A DNA stretch of 64,000 nucleotides from Apiospora phragmitis. Its lineage: Eukaryota; Ascomycota; Sordariomycetes; Amphisphaeriales; Apiosporaceae. Positions 28,035 through 40,291 of the stretch are shown here, piece by piece (position 1 is the stretch's first letter; each line of letters opens with the position of its first letter). The stretch spans positions 1,468,501 through 1,532,500 of the forward strand of contig JAQQWL010000006.1 in assembly GCA_038363925.1 (NCBI GenBank). Reading direction: 5' to 3'. Made by a program: the position numbers and the translations under genes. The notes under the pieces are model-generated. The model saw only the letters and a list, made by a program, of their open reading frames with translations. It had not been told where the DNA came from and did no database searches.

Positions 28035-28057
28035 GTGGCCGGAAAGATTCCGGCCAC
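28035..28057. repeat. 23-bp palindrome, copy 2
   Basis: Identical to copy 1 in sequence and orientation. It ends 318 bp upstream of the dioxygenase start codon, so a role as a binding site for a dimeric (for example CGG/CCG-recognising Zn2Cys6) regulator is possible but unproven. Confidence 0.9.
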
Positions 28058-28375
28058 GATGTATATTAGCGGACGCTTCGGCCGGCCGGTGTTGGAGTTT
28101 GACTTTCACCTTCATCCAACACCAGAAAACCACAATCCCCCTCCAACGATAAACACTCCGTCGAGCTCAGGGCTACACAAGGCGCAAGTGCCACTTGAAC
28201 CCGGTCAAGCAATATTACCCCTTTATACCAAATCAACCCTCCCCCTTATTGGCACTCCCTCATCTTTCCTCCTCGGGCTTTCCATCATACACACAAGGGC
28301 CAGCCAACCACCCAACCAACAACAACTTGGCCACTTCTTGTCCACTATATCAACAGCAACAACAACAACAACAAC

Positions 28376-30177
28376 ATGGGTTCCCTCTCCGCCCCCGCCC
28401 CCTTCACCGTCCTAACGGACGCCCAGCCCGACAACACGTCGCTACCAGCCTTCATGGTATCGACAACGCGAGGTTTCCTGCCGCGCATGGAGCCCGTAGT
28501 CGAGCTGCCGCCGGTCTTTGCCAAGGTCGAGTCCCTGCTCAGTCGGATGCCCGTCAAGACGCTGTGGGGGAGCCGGGCCTGCTGGCGCACGGCCAGTTCG
28601 GCGACGCCGTGCTGGCCGAGCTCGAGGACCTGACCGAGGCCGTCGACGCCCACAAGGACGACCTCGTCCTGCAGAACGCGCTCTACCGCGACTACTCGTT
28701 CATGGCCTCGGCCTACCTGCTCGAGCCCTGCCACATGCGCTTCCTCAAGGGCGAGGGGTACGGGCTTGCGCGGGACCGGCTGCCCGCCGCGCTGGCGAGG
28801 CCGATCGCTCGGTCTGCTGAGCTGTAAGTTTCCATTCTCTTTCAAGATCTCTTCCTCCCTCTTCCTGATACCATCCATCCACCTTTCTTTTCTTATGCCC
28901 CTTGGCTTTGATCACACCATCCTTGCCTTTCACCTTGTTATAACTTGTGGAAGTATAAGGGCCACCATCGCCCCTTTCCCTTTCAACAACATACCTGCCT
29001 ACATCACCCACTCTTGTCTTCTACCATGTATCAAATAGAAGCCACAAGCATCTCTCATCTCTACCAGTCCATCTTTTCCTTCCTTCATAAGTCTCTTATC
29101 GTGGAAACCGTTCCCAAGCACAGTATCATTTTCTCCTCTTAACTAACGCATCATCCACTCCACAGCTGTGGCTTCAAGCCCTTCATGGAGTACGCCGGCT
29201 CCTACGCCCTCTTCAACTACAAGCTCATGGACCCGGCCCGGGGCCTGGCCTACGACAACCTGCGGCTGATCCGGGCCTTCGAGCACGGCCTGGACCCGAC
29301 CTCGTCCGAGGCCGGCTTCGTGCTGACCCACGTCGCCATGGTGTCGCACTCGGGCGCCCTAGTCGAGGGCGTCGTAAACTCGCTGGCCGCCGCATCCTCC
29401 ACCGCCCCGTCCTCCTCGCGGCGGACGTCCTTCAACGCCGGCCTGCAGTCCATCCTCGGCGCCCTGCTCAAGGTCAACGGCGCCATGGAGGGCATGTGGG
29501 ACGTCTCGAAGCCGCGGTCCTACACCTCATTCCGCACCTTCATCTTCGGCATCACGTCGCAGAGCATGTTCCCCCACGGCGTCGTGTACGAGGGCATCGG
29601 CGACGACGACGCCCCCCAAAGCTTCCGCGGCGAGTCCGGCGCCAACGACTCCATGATCCCCCTCATGGACAACTTCCTCGGCATCGCCATGCCCAACACG
29701 CCGCTGACGGCCATCCTCAAGGACTTCCGTTCCTACCGCCCGGGCAACCACCGCGAGTTCCTCGAGTGGGTGGCGCACGAGCAGGCGCGCTGCGGCCTGC
29801 GCGAGTACGCCCTGAGCGCCGCCACCACGCCCGCCGACGCCGACCACGCCGAGGTCCTCGAGAGCCGCCGCCTCTGGCTCAAGATCCAAAACCAGGTCCG
29901 CGACTTTCGCTGGCGCCACTGGTGCTTCGCCCGCGAGTACATCCTCAAGCAGACGACGCACCCGACCGCCACGGGCGGCAGTCCCATCGTCACCTGGCTG
30001 CCCAACCAGCTGCTGGCCGTGATGGAGGACATGATCGAGATGCACAAGCTCATCGGCGGCAGCGACGGCGGCCTCGGCATCGAGTGCGAGGACATCATGG
30101 AGCAAGTGCAGAGGCAGCGGGACACCCTAAACAAGGAGGTGGCCAAGTATTGCGCCGAAAGGGGCGTGACTCGATAG
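28376..30177 (+). CDS. Indoleamine 2,3-dioxygenase family enzyme (one frameshift)
   Basis: Haem enzyme that opens the indole ring of tryptophan to N-formylkynurenine, the first step of the kynurenine/NAD pathway (family knowledge). Two exons, 28376-28823 and 29166-30177, with a 342-bp intron (CTAAC..CACAG) that is long for this window. With one base restored it is 486 aa. Evidence: PGLLAHGQFGDAVL, KPFMEYAGSYALFNY, NLRLIRAFEHGLDP, RGESGANDSMIPLMDNFLG, YRPGNHREFLEW, then the probable proximal haem His in WRHWCFAREYI (codon at 29917) and the ATGGSP loop. The frame breaks in the GGGGG run at 28566-28570; one extra G restores it. Fungi often have several IDO paralogues and not all act efficiently on tryptophan, so the substrate is inferred. 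Confidence 0.87.
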
Positions 30178-30593
30178 ATAGATAGGCTTTTAAATGAAAT
30201 TTCAAGTTACAAGGCAGGCAGACCATCCAAGCTGTGTTAAGCATTAAGTGTTGTATAAGCCTTGAAGCTGTGTCTGTCCACTGTACTTTCGCAATATCTC
30301 CAATCAACTATGCTGCTAAGCCAGCCGAGTTGATGCATTGCCATGTCGCATTAAACGAGCGCAGTATTATGTAGAAGCTCGTTGATTGGTGCTGACAGTC
30401 ACATTCAGTGTAGAGACGCAACGGGTGTAGTCATTAAATCACAGCTTTCGAGGGAAAAGTCTTGGGTATTTGTTCGTCAAAGATCTTGCATTTGTCTTTC
30501 GCTATTTTACCCTCCTAAAGTCTATATACCAGTGCCATCAAGTCATGCTGAATCATCATTGAATTACGTATCTTTACCACGCAACATCTAAAT
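30178..30593. other. Convergent 3' intergenic region
   Basis: These 416 bp lie between the convergent dioxygenase (+) and transketolase (-) genes. The sequence is AT-rich and must contain both 3' UTRs. No distinct terminator or other gene was recognised. Confidence 0.6.
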
Positions 30594-32993
30594 CTAGATA
30601 AGCTGCTGGAAAGCGCGGTTGATCGGCGAGCGAACATTAGGAACGCTCTTCCAGAAGTCCACGGTGGCAACGGCTCTCTTGGAGATACCCTCGGGGGTGA
30701 ACTCGAACTTCTTGTACACATCCATGTAGGCACCCGAGGCACCGAAGCGGTTGATACCGAACTGCTCGTGGGTGTAACGCTCCCAGCCCATGGTGCTCAT
30801 GACCTCAACGGACAGAGACGGGATACCGTCGGGCAGGACGCTGAGTCTGTACTCCTTGCTCTGGGCATCGAAGACCTCGAAGCAAGGCATCGAGACGATA
30901 CGGGCCTTGATGTTGTGCTTCTCGGCAAGGTACTTGACGGCATCCACGCAGATGCAGACCTCGGAACCAGTCGAGACCAGGGTAACGTCAGCACCCTCAA
31001 CCTCGTGCAGAACGTAACCACCCTTGGCAGCGTTGACGATGGTGGAGCCCTCAAGCTGGGGCAGGTTCTGTCGGGACAGAGCAATGATGCTAGGGGTGTG
31101 CTTCTGAGTAAGAGCGACGTAGTAGGCAGCGCTGGTCTCGTTGCCATCAGCAGGGCGCCAGACCATGCAGTTGGGGAGAGCACGGAAGTGGGCCAGAGTC
31201 TCGATAGGCTGATGCGTAGGACCATCCTCACCAAGACCAATGGAGTCGTGGGTGGCGACCCAGATGGTACGGATCTGAGACAGGGCAGACAGGCGGACGG
31301 CGCCAGCAGCATAAGAAACGAAGTTCAGGAAGGTACCACCGTAAGGGATGATGGTACCGTAGGCGGCCAGACCGTTCATGATGGCACCCATACCGTGCTC
31401 ACGGACACCATAGCGGATGTAGCGGCCGGAGTAGTCGCCAAGGCCAGTGGAGGGGGGCTGGAAGTCAACGGCATCCTTCCAGCGAGTCAGGTTAGAGCCA
31501 GTCAAGTCGGCAGAACCACCAACAAGCTCGGGAAGAGCTTGGTGAATCTTCTGGAGGACGATTTCTGACAGCTTTCGCGAGGCGACAGCGGAATCTGAGG
31601 GGGTGTAGGTGGGGAGGTTCTTCTCCCAGCCCTCGGGGAGCTCACCCTTCTGGCGGCGAAGGAGGTCGGCATGCTTAGCCTGGTGCTTCTCGCCGTACTT
31701 GGCGAACATCTTGTTCCACTCCTCCTCAGCAGCGGCACCCTCGGCAGCGTGCTTGTTGTACAGGTCGTAAACTTCCTGAGGAACGGCGAAGCTCTGCTCG
31801 GGGTTGAAGCCGAACTTCTGCTTCAGCTGCTTGATGTCATCGGCCTTCAGGGGCGAACCGTGAACGCCGTGGGTACCCTGGTTGAGCGAACCGAAGCCAA
31901 TAGTGGTTCGGAGCTTGATCATGGAAGGCTTGTCCTTGACCTCCTGGCACTTCTTGATAGCGGTAGCAATGCCGTCAAGGTCGTTGTCGCCATCATCGAC
32001 GACGACGACGTGCCAGCCATAGGCCTCGTATCGCTTAATGGTGTCCTCAGTGAAAGCGACGTTGGTGTCACCATCAATGGAGATATGGTTGTCATCGTAG
32101 ATGGCAATCAGGTTGCCAAGCTGCAAGTGGCCAGCCAGAGAGGAAGCCTCGCCGGAAACACCCTCCATCAAGCAACCATCACCCATGAAAGTGTAAGTGT
32201 AGTTGTCGACGATGGGGAAGCCATCCTCGTTGAAGGTAGCGGCAGTGTGGGCCTGAGCGATGGCAAGACCAACGGCGTTGGAGATACCCTGGCCAAGAGG
32301 ACCAGTGGTGACTTCAATACCGGGGGTGTCGTGGGCCTTGGGGTGACCGGGTGTGATGCTGTCAACAGTCTACGAGCAAGGCATTAGTACGAGATATTTG
32401 GGAAGGCAGGATCTTGGTTATACATACTCGGAACTTCTTGAGGTCGTCGATGCTCAGCTCGTATCCGTAGAGGTGGAGGAGGGCATATTGAAGCATGCAG
32501 CCGTGTCCGTTCCTAGAAGACGACTGTTGTCAGTATGCAGTTTCCCACGAGCTGTATGGAGCGACTTACGAGAGGACGAAGCGATCGCGGTTGAGCCACT
32601 TGGGGTTCTTGGGGTTGAACTTCATGAAGTTGTTGAAGAGGACGTGGGCGACCGGCGCCATACCCATAGGCGCACCAGGGTGGCCGGAGTTGGAGTGGAA
32701 CGTGGCATCGGCCTAGAGAAATTGCGGTCAGTATGAAGTCTCTCGATTCGTAGGTAAGACAGTAGTGCGATCGCAGGGCAATTGCTGTTGGTTGATCGTG
32801 AAGGCCTCCTCATGACGTTTGTTGAGCCATCAACAAATCATGGAGGGGCAGATGTGCCAATTGGGCGAGGGCGGGGGCGGGGTGACGAGATTTTGCTCGC
32901 AAGAAGCCAGAGGAAGGGACAGGAGGGGAAAATACTCACGGCCAGCGTTCGGATGGTGTTGATGGCACGCCAGTCAGTCTCTGTGAAACCCAT
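30594..32993 (-). CDS. Transketolase
   Basis: Thiamine-diphosphate enzyme of the non-oxidative pentose phosphate pathway, moving two-carbon units between sugar phosphates in the cytosol. Four exons: 32993-32940, 32712-32570, 32512-32428 and 32369-30594, giving 685 aa, the normal length for the family. The start ATG is followed by [13 protein letters not shown]. Visible motifs are [15 protein letters not shown], the diphosphate-binding GDGCLMEG with its downstream Asn (QLGNL..), the substrate loop [20 protein letters not shown] with the catalytic Glu, and [15 protein letters not shown]. Three small introns (227, 57 and 58 bp) sit in the 5' part, the first being the longest. Codons are strongly biased, as for a highly expressed gene, and the frame is intact. 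Confidence 0.95.
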
Positions 32994-35352
32994 GATTGCG
33001 GTGTTGACGGTGATTCAATCTGGGAAGTAGTGGTATTTCTTGAATGAAAGTGGTTGGTATGGGATAGAGGAGAATAGAACGGAAAGTAGTAGGAAGTGCG
33101 GGAAATGCACGATGGGTTAATAAGGCAGCTTGCCTCGACTGTCTAGAGGGGCACTCTCAATGAACACACCTCTGCCACTCAATTCCCACACGCATACCCT
33201 CATCGGATCACTGTGGTCCTGACACACTAACGCGACCATCTGGAGACCCATAATCCATTGATCCAATCCATTTCCACCTTGCCCATGGAGTGGGGGTGAT
33301 TGACTTGGTCCTGTATGTACATCCCACCGCAATGGGCAGATTCACACTCGGGCAGAGGATACTCATGCTGATGTACATCGAACCTTTTCATGCATCGCAT
33401 TGGCTTGGCCCTTTCTGGCTGCCGTCCACTCCGCCGTATGAGACAAGTCCAGTCTTTTTTTCGCCCCATTCCGCCAGCTCTCCTGCTTCCTGCCCTCCTG
33501 CCGGCCTGAGTGGAAGATAGAGAGGGGCAAATCCAGCGAACCTGCCACGGGCTCGGAGCTCTATCGTGTCTATTACAAGGCACTTACCTAGCACTTACAA
33601 GCCGATTCCCTGTCTAATGGACCTTCTTCGGCAGCTGCGGTCCCCAAGCTCCCCTCAATATGACGCACTTTGTACCCATCCATGAATACATAGCCAACTA
33701 GCTCCCATCAACTTTTTTCCTGCTCACTTTCTATTTTTTCTTCCCTTGCCTGCTTGCCTTCGTCGAATATAGCACAGGCCCGAGTACCTTGGCGGACTCG
33801 CTTGCTACCTACTGTAGGTAGCCAACACACGTATCACCCAGCCCGCATAATTCGGCCATAGGCGTAAAGCACAAAGGGTCCATCCACCCTTACTGACATA
33901 CATACTTGCAGATACTTGCATAGTTGAAACAGCTAGAATATGGCTGAAAGAAGCCAAGTTGAGTTGGCCGTCCTCGACTAATAAAGCGGTGATCGACTGG
34001 TTGGTGCTAATGGCAAGTGACTTACATCCAAGGTAAAGACGTATTTTTGTACTCGAGTCAAGGTAAGATGCATACATACATGTGGGCAACCTCCTAGGCA
34101 CATCGGTAACGGCGAGTAGATGGACGGACAGCGTGAGCCAATCAACCGTACACTGGTTCCGTTGCTCACTCAGCAACACTTTTGGTTACATCCTGCCTCA
34201 CAGAGCTGTTCCAAGATGCCCTCTTCATCAGTACATAGTATCAAAAAAGCTAGCTCCGGCGGTGATAAATATCCCTTTGTCGTTTCCGGATTTTTTCTGC
34301 ATCTTGCTAGTCAGCCTGGCCTACTACTTTGTACACACCGGGGACGGTTCGCCGGTCCATCATAATCGTTGGCCTAACGCCGATAGTAGTGAATGCCGTA
34401 GAAGTTTTTGCGAGTCAAGGAGCGGTGGAGTGCTGGCCACAAACACGTTGGATAACGAGATCATCTTGTCTTGGCTGTAACCCGGCCGAATCCGCCGGGA
34501 CACGTTTTGATGGAGCTGCCTCAGTCCGTCCCTCATCTCATTGGCGTGGCTAAATTGCCTACGATGCGGGTCGTGGGAATTCAGCCCGAGAAGCCCGCCA
34601 GTCTCGGAGTTTACGCCGCGTCAAACATGGGTCCTATATCAATCTCCAAGTATCTAAAGAAAGGCCTTGCTCCGGGGCTCTGGCTACCAGATTACTCGAA
34701 ATCTTAAATATTGCTTTGATCCTGTTTTGTTATTGTTCTCACGAATCTGAAGTCGATTTCTACAGCTTGAGAAGGGAACAATAACTTCATACAGACCCCA
34801 GGCTCTGTCGATATGCCTTTCCAATATTACTTATATCAAGTGTATTGTCACTCCTTCGTGTCCCAGCAGACATTCAATATGCCCTTATTTGAGTCTGCAT
34901 ACGGAGTGTTCCCTGCAGCATCAGAACCGTCCAACTATGCCTCTCGCACGATTTAATCGGGACGTTGCCCTCTTCCCCTGAGATGTGGCTTCAGAACTAA
35001 GAGTTCAAGGTGAATTACACACAGAGATGTAACCCGGGGGATTTCCATCTGACCGCAAGTTCAAGGAGTAATTTATCTCTGTGAAGTTGCTGAACTTTGA
35101 TCTATTGAGTTGTTAGATATCTGGGGGTTAGGTAGCTTGCTAGCATCGATGTCATTGACTTGTCCAGGTCTTATATAATGGAAATGGAGGGCCGGGACTG
35201 TAAGCATTTTATATCGTTTCCACTTACAGTTGCCTATATCCAGTCGCCATGGTTCCTATTGCGCCTCCTTATTTTCATGACACTGTGCTTGAGCCATGTG
35301 TTGCTGCGATTAGCTACTGGATCTGGGTTTGCCAAGCAGTGTCTGCTTGTCT
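32994..35352. other. Intergenic region
   Basis: No supported gene. It includes the transketolase promoter and leader on the right of 32993. A 19-bp inverted repeat lies at 33804-33822. A 17-bp sequence at 33130-33146 recurs at 36444-36460. Open frames up to ~130 codons exist but look random. Confidence 0.55.
33804..33822. repeat. Inverted repeat of the TAGGTA family
   Basis: GCTACCTAC and GTAGGTAGC are perfect inverted copies with a single T between them. It resembles other TACCTA/TAGGTA clusters at 4590, 23760, 36300 and 55010. Confidence 0.8.
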
Positions 35353-35835
35353 TCAAGAGCCAGAATCCGTCCAGCTTGACTGGATGGTCTTTCCTACCCT
35401 CTCCAGTCGTGTGCCTGCCCGTCTGGCTTCCAAGGCCGACTCAGAGGTGGGAGCGACCACGGTGCTCAGCAGCATGGGGGCCTCATCAAACCCGCTATCA
35501 TTCGGAATTTCCGACAACTGCCCCGTCTGGTTAGAGCCACTGGGATGCATCTGGGCATAGGCGGGGATCTCCTGAACAGCGTCGTGTTGAGCAATGTCGG
35601 TTTCGATGAAAGAATGAAGGAGAAAAGGCCCATTGCTGGAGTGCTCGACCATGACGCGCTGAGGGCTTCCTAACCCAAGCCGCATGGCCGACTCTTGCAC
35701 CAACAGGGCAGAATGGGTCAAGGTCGACAGCGCCTGGGCTTGCCGCTGTGATCGAGCCGATGAAATGAGAGGAGTCCTCGTGCGATCTGCGAGGTGTACT
35801 GCCAGGCTGGGGTGCTGCGAGGGTAGGTTGGCCAT
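35353..35835 (-). CDS. Small fungal protein of unknown function
   Basis: Intronless frame of 160 aa with an ATG start at 35835. It opens with a Ser/Arg-rich segment (RTRTPLISSARSQRQAQAL). A helix-like TLTHSALLVQESAMRLGLG is followed by PQRVMVEHSSNGPFLLHSFIE, which reads like a small alpha/beta fold. The middle is acidic and polar. The C-terminus, LLSTVVAPTSESALEARRAG then TRLERVG, looks like an amphipathic helix. The overall pattern reminds me of a conserved single-domain fungal protein, but I cannot name the family, and no catalytic motif is visible. No signal peptide or membrane span. The opposite-strand frame over the same bases is less protein-like. Confidence 0.6.
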   Translation of the reverse strand: MANLPSQHPSLAVHLADRTRTPLISSARSQRQAQALSTLTHSALLVQESAMRLGLGSPQRVMVEHSSNGPFLLHSFIETDIAQHDAVQEIPAYAQMHPSGSNQTGQLSEIPNDSGFDEAPMLLSTVVAPTSESALEARRAGTRLERVGKTIQSSWTDSGS

Positions 35836-37002
35836 TTCAAAGAAGCCGGGCCTGTGGGCGGGACCGATAGGACAAGTGCAGTATGTATGAAGGGAAGGAC
35901 TCGCGACTGGGATTCATCGACGCAGGACCAAAGAAACGAAGAAGCGAATGATTGTCAGGCAGTTCCGTGTTTTCCACCGTTTACTTCTTCTGCCTCTGCC
36001 TAGGGAATATGCCAAAGATTGAATCGGAGGTGTGATCTACAAAGAGCTGCAGATGGCGTGCGGTGTGATGTTGCTGCCAGGTGTTTCCATCTGCGTGACG
36101 GTAACATGCGCAGAGGTCACTAGCAACCTTCGTTATCTGCAAATTGTCATGCACGATGACGCCCGTAGGACGTGTAGGTAGTAGCACTGGTTGCTAACCT
36201 CCGGGGCTACAGCATCCATACTGTACAGTACATAGGCTTACCCCACGGAGCCCTGGCTTGACACAGCTGACCGACTCCAGTTGCACTGCTCTTCAGCGTA
36301 CCTTAGGTAGGTAACCTTAGGTGCTCAGCTGCTCCCTTAGCTCTAGTCGCACATGCGTGCAGTAACCTAATAAAGTCATGAACCGTTGAAACGACATCTC
36401 AGCCGGAGCCTAATGAGCGGTTTCATGGGCTTTTGAATTTGAATTGCCTCGACTGTCTAGTTACCGTCGCTCGGCTTGGCTACATACAGAGATCTTCGAG
36501 TTGATGCATCCAAGTGGGACACGGCGTTAAACGCCGTAGCCCCCGGCGTAGTTAGTGGTCCCGCGCATAACAATCACCCTGGACCAATTCGCTGATCATC
36601 AGCCAAGACCTTTTTGGGAACAACCTGGCCGCAACCGCCAAACGAGGTATCTTCACGAGAGGCAGCGGCTCTATATACGTGCAACATACGGAGCATGGGA
36701 CTGTCTATTTACGTCTTGTCCGAGAACGTGCATCTTGGAAAGACACTAGCTGCCATTGAATGACACGACAAAAGACAAGGACCGACACGACAAGGGACGA
36801 CAAGACGCTACCACAATGAGCGGTGGAGCTGTCTCGACCTTACCGGGGCCCCGTCCGCCTCGGCGCGCTCGTCCACCAGTGCGAACAGTACGTTTTTGCT
36901 TTTCCTCAGTCAAGTCTGTGGCATATATCGCCCGGCATGTCGCTTTGACATTTCCTCTCGCATCTTGTCTCGAAAATCTTAAATCCGTGAGACTGACGCG
37001 CA
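35836..37002. other. Divergent intergenic region
   Basis: This 1.17-kb region separates the small gene (-) and the transporter gene (+). It carries a TAGGTA cluster near 36301-36322 and the second copy of the 17-bp repeat (36444-36460). The last 250 bp should be the transporter promoter. No gene is supported. Confidence 0.55.
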
Positions 37003-40000
37003 ATGGCGCCGCGCCGACAGAAACTACGGAACGGCACCTGGATCATTCCCGGCACAGGCGAACGAACGCGGCGGCAGTTTACGCTACGGGACATCGACTT
37101 CGACGGCCCCGGCGACGATGAGCGAATGCGACCAATCCTCCAGCAGCCCACGGTTCGCGAGAAATTACAAGCCGTCTTTCACAACCTCTGCTTGGGCATC
37201 TGTTGGTTTTGGACATGGCTGAAGTCGCCAAAGGGCCGCGGCACGCTCAAGTGCTCCATAGCCTACCTTCTGGCTAGCATGGGCACTTTCTTGCCGCCCT
37301 TCGCAAGGTTTCTTGGACCGTTAGACGGCAAGCATATTGTCGCTACAATAACAGTGTATTTCCACCCAGCAAGGACAGTCGGTTCACAGATTGAGGCTGT
37401 AGCCATTGCCAGCATTGGAGTTATGTATGCGCTGCTCATAGGTACTCTATCCATGGCTACATCAGTCCTGGTAGGCTCCATATGGGGCCAAGTGAGGTTG
37501 TCGTATGTCTTGATATTGGTCGTCTTCATAGGAGGTGGTATGGGCTTTATTGGTTGGGTGAAGCAGAAGCTGAACAGCCCTCTCGTTGGCGTTGGTGCCA
37601 GTATCGCATCCATTGGCATCATCACCATCATCACCAAGGAGAACTCGGTCCACAGCGGTGTATTCACCAATCATAAGATTATACAGTCGTTGAAAATATT
37701 GTTGATGGCTACAACAGGGTGCACGGCTGTTAACCTTTTACTATGGCCGACGCTTGCGAGGACCGCCCTTCGGAGCACCATGCGCACGGCCTCTGTATCT
37801 CTTGGCGACATGCTATCTGTGATCACCAAGGGCTTTTTGAGTGGTGCCGAGGAAGATCTGAGCAGCCAGGCATTCAATAAGGCCTCGGCTGAGTATAGCT
37901 CGACGCTGACAGCCATGAACAAGAACTTGAGAGAGTCAAAATACGAATACTACATCCTGGGCCAGGAGCGCATCTACCAACATGACAAGGAGGTTGTGAG
38001 ATCTATGGAGCGACTGGCACAATCTCTTGGAGGGCTCAGGAGTGCGGCTAATACCCAATTTGAGCTTTTGAAGGAGATGTCCACCGGCTCAGCAAGCAAT
38101 AGGCCCTTCTCTTCTAGCAGCAGTGTTCTGTCGCCCACATCCGCTCGACCTACGTCAGCTCATCTCCGAAGCGGCACCAACTTTGCAGTGTTATCAGCTA
38201 TCGATGAGTCTCCAGATGAGAGGAACGAGTTGGATCAGCCCACGCCGTTCTCGGAGCATCCACCAGGTACTCCAACATCCCTTGCTCCTAGCATAATCCG
38301 TACGCCTTCAGGCATCTTCGAGATCTTCATTCAACGGCTTGGCCCTTCGATGAAGTCTTTGGTTCACACCCTTGCGGAAATCTTGCGGGAGCCGCCCTTT
38401 GGCCCACCCGGTAGCCCTATCTGCATCAATGAGAACTTCAAACATAGTGTACAAGATGCTCTGATGCTATTTAATTCCCATCGAGCCAAAGCCTTGGAAG
38501 AAATCTACCGAAATATCGAGATGGAGAGAGCTAGGCCTGAAAACGTCCAAGCCGACTATGAGGAGGTGGCGGCTGCTTGTGGGCATTTCTCGTTCAGCCT
38601 TCTAAGTTTGGGTGACGAAATAGAGAAATACCTCGATGCACTTGAGGATCTCAAGTTCGTTACAGAGACTCACCGGAGAAGCTGGGGCTTTCTGAAGCTA
38701 TGGCGTTTTATCAACTTCCGGCGATCCAAGCCAGCTGGGGATGACGCAGAACGACAGCCTCTCGTCAAGCCGATCAAGAAACTTCGCCGATCTGCTTTAC
38801 CTAAGGGCATCCCGGATGACATTATGCACAGGCGCGACTCTTTCAGCTGGGATGCGGCACCTCAAGCAAACACCAGTCTCCGATGGTCATCGCAAAAGCT
38901 TCTGCAGTTCTTCCGTTTCCTCTCCAGAGATGACAGTAAGTAACACCATGCGATGCTCGCTTCCCCGACCCGGTTGCTAACAAATCCTATCTAGTCAAGT
39001 TCGGTCTCAAGGTCGGCATTGGCGCTGCCCTCTATGCCATGTTCGCTTTCATCCCCGAGACTCGTCCCATATATCAGCACTGGCGTGGTGAATGGGGCCT
39101 CCTCTCCTTCATGATCGTCTGCAGTATGACGGTAGGCGCCGCGAACACCACCGGCCTCTCTCGATTCACGGGTACAATCATGGGCGCCGTGATCGTGCTG
39201 ATCGACTGGTGGATATCGGGCGGTGAGCCCATCTCGCTTGCGTTGCTCGGATGGCTCGTGTCGTTTGGTGGCTTTTACATCATTGTAGACCGCGGCAACG
39301 GACCCTTTGGACGCTTCATCCTCCTCAGCTATAACGTCTCATCTCTTTATGCCTACTCTCTTACCCAGAAAGTCGACGATGATGATGATGACGAGGGAGG
39401 AGTTGATCCTATAATCCAACAAATTGCCTTCCACAGAGTCGTTGCCGTATTCATGGGTATCCTCTGGGGTCTGATCGTTTGCCGCCTGATCTGGCCCATC
39501 TCTGCCCGCGGAAGTTCAAAGAGGGTCTTTCCGTGCTATACCTACAAATGGGTCTTATTTGGAAGCGCGGGCCCCTTGCCATGCTGCTCCGCAGCGACGC
39601 CGCCGCGGAGTCGTACATGAAGATGGGCGAGCAGGCCGCCATGCAGCGCTACGCGACGCAGCTGCAGACGCTCTGCACCGCGGCGCTCAACGAGTACGAG
39701 CTGCGCGGGCCCTTCCCGGCCGATGCCTACCGCCGCATCCTGGCCTCGACGCAGCGCCTGCTCGACGCCTTCCACGCCATGAGCCTCGTGACGATGCGGC
39801 ACGGCCGCCTCAGTGAGGGCGAGAAGGCCCTGCTCTACCACACGGCCGAGGAGCGCGCCCAGCTCTGCTCCCGCATCTGCCACGTCTTCCAGGTCCTGGC
39901 CAGCAGCGTCATGCTCGAGTACCCGCTCACGGACGCGATCCCTAGCGTTGCGGGCACGCGCGATAAGCTGCTGGGCAAGATCTTCCGGTTCCGCAAGGAG

Positions 40001-40291
40001 ACCTCGCAGCAGCATCATGAAGAGGTCGGCGCCGGCGACGACGAGGGCGACCACAGCCGCAAGCAACAGCAAAATGGGGAGATCCAGAAGCAACTGACGA
40101 TGGACCAGCAGAATCGCTTGGCGAGCAGAAAGGCGAAACTGAGTGGTGTCACGGTCGAGGAGCCCGACTTCGCGCTCTTGTATGCGTATGCCTTGGTTAC
40201 AGGACAGGTGGCTAAAGAGCTAGCAGTCGTCGAGAAAGAAGTCGAGGCCTTGTTTGGAAGATTGGACGAAGATGCACTGTTGTTGCAGTAA
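37003..40291 (+). CDS. 6TM/FUSC-type (ArAE-like) membrane transporter (one frameshift)
   Basis: Large integral membrane protein of the fungal family with an N-terminal six-TM block, a central cytosolic region, a second TM block and a C-terminal helical domain (aromatic-acid-exporter-like). Its substrate is unknown. Two exons, 37003-38935 and 38995-40291, with a 59-bp intron containing GCTAAC. With one base restored, 1076 aa. TM segments: about 85-105, 125-150, 155-180, 190-215 and 235-250 in the first block, and about 650-800 in the second (FGLKVGIGAALYAMFAF.., GWLVSFGGFYIIV.., VAVFMGILWGLIVCRLIWP). A Ser-rich linker lies near 365-420 and a run of six Asp near 785. The frame breaks close to 39505-39511, where one base is missing between IWPISAR and RKFKEGL. 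Confidence 0.82.

Larger units (their letters stand above)
26574..28375. other. Intergenic between SNF1 and the dioxygenase gene
   Basis: No supported gene is present. The notable content is a pair of identical 23-bp palindromes 613 bp apart (27422 and 28035). The second lies about 320 bp before the dioxygenase ATG. The leader just upstream of 28376 is rich in CAA/CCA repeats. Confidence 0.6.

Noticed and set aside
27422..28057. Palindrome pair as terminal repeats of a MITE
   Set aside because: Sequences next to the palindromes inside the 613-bp interval are not inverted copies of each other and no target-site duplication is visible.
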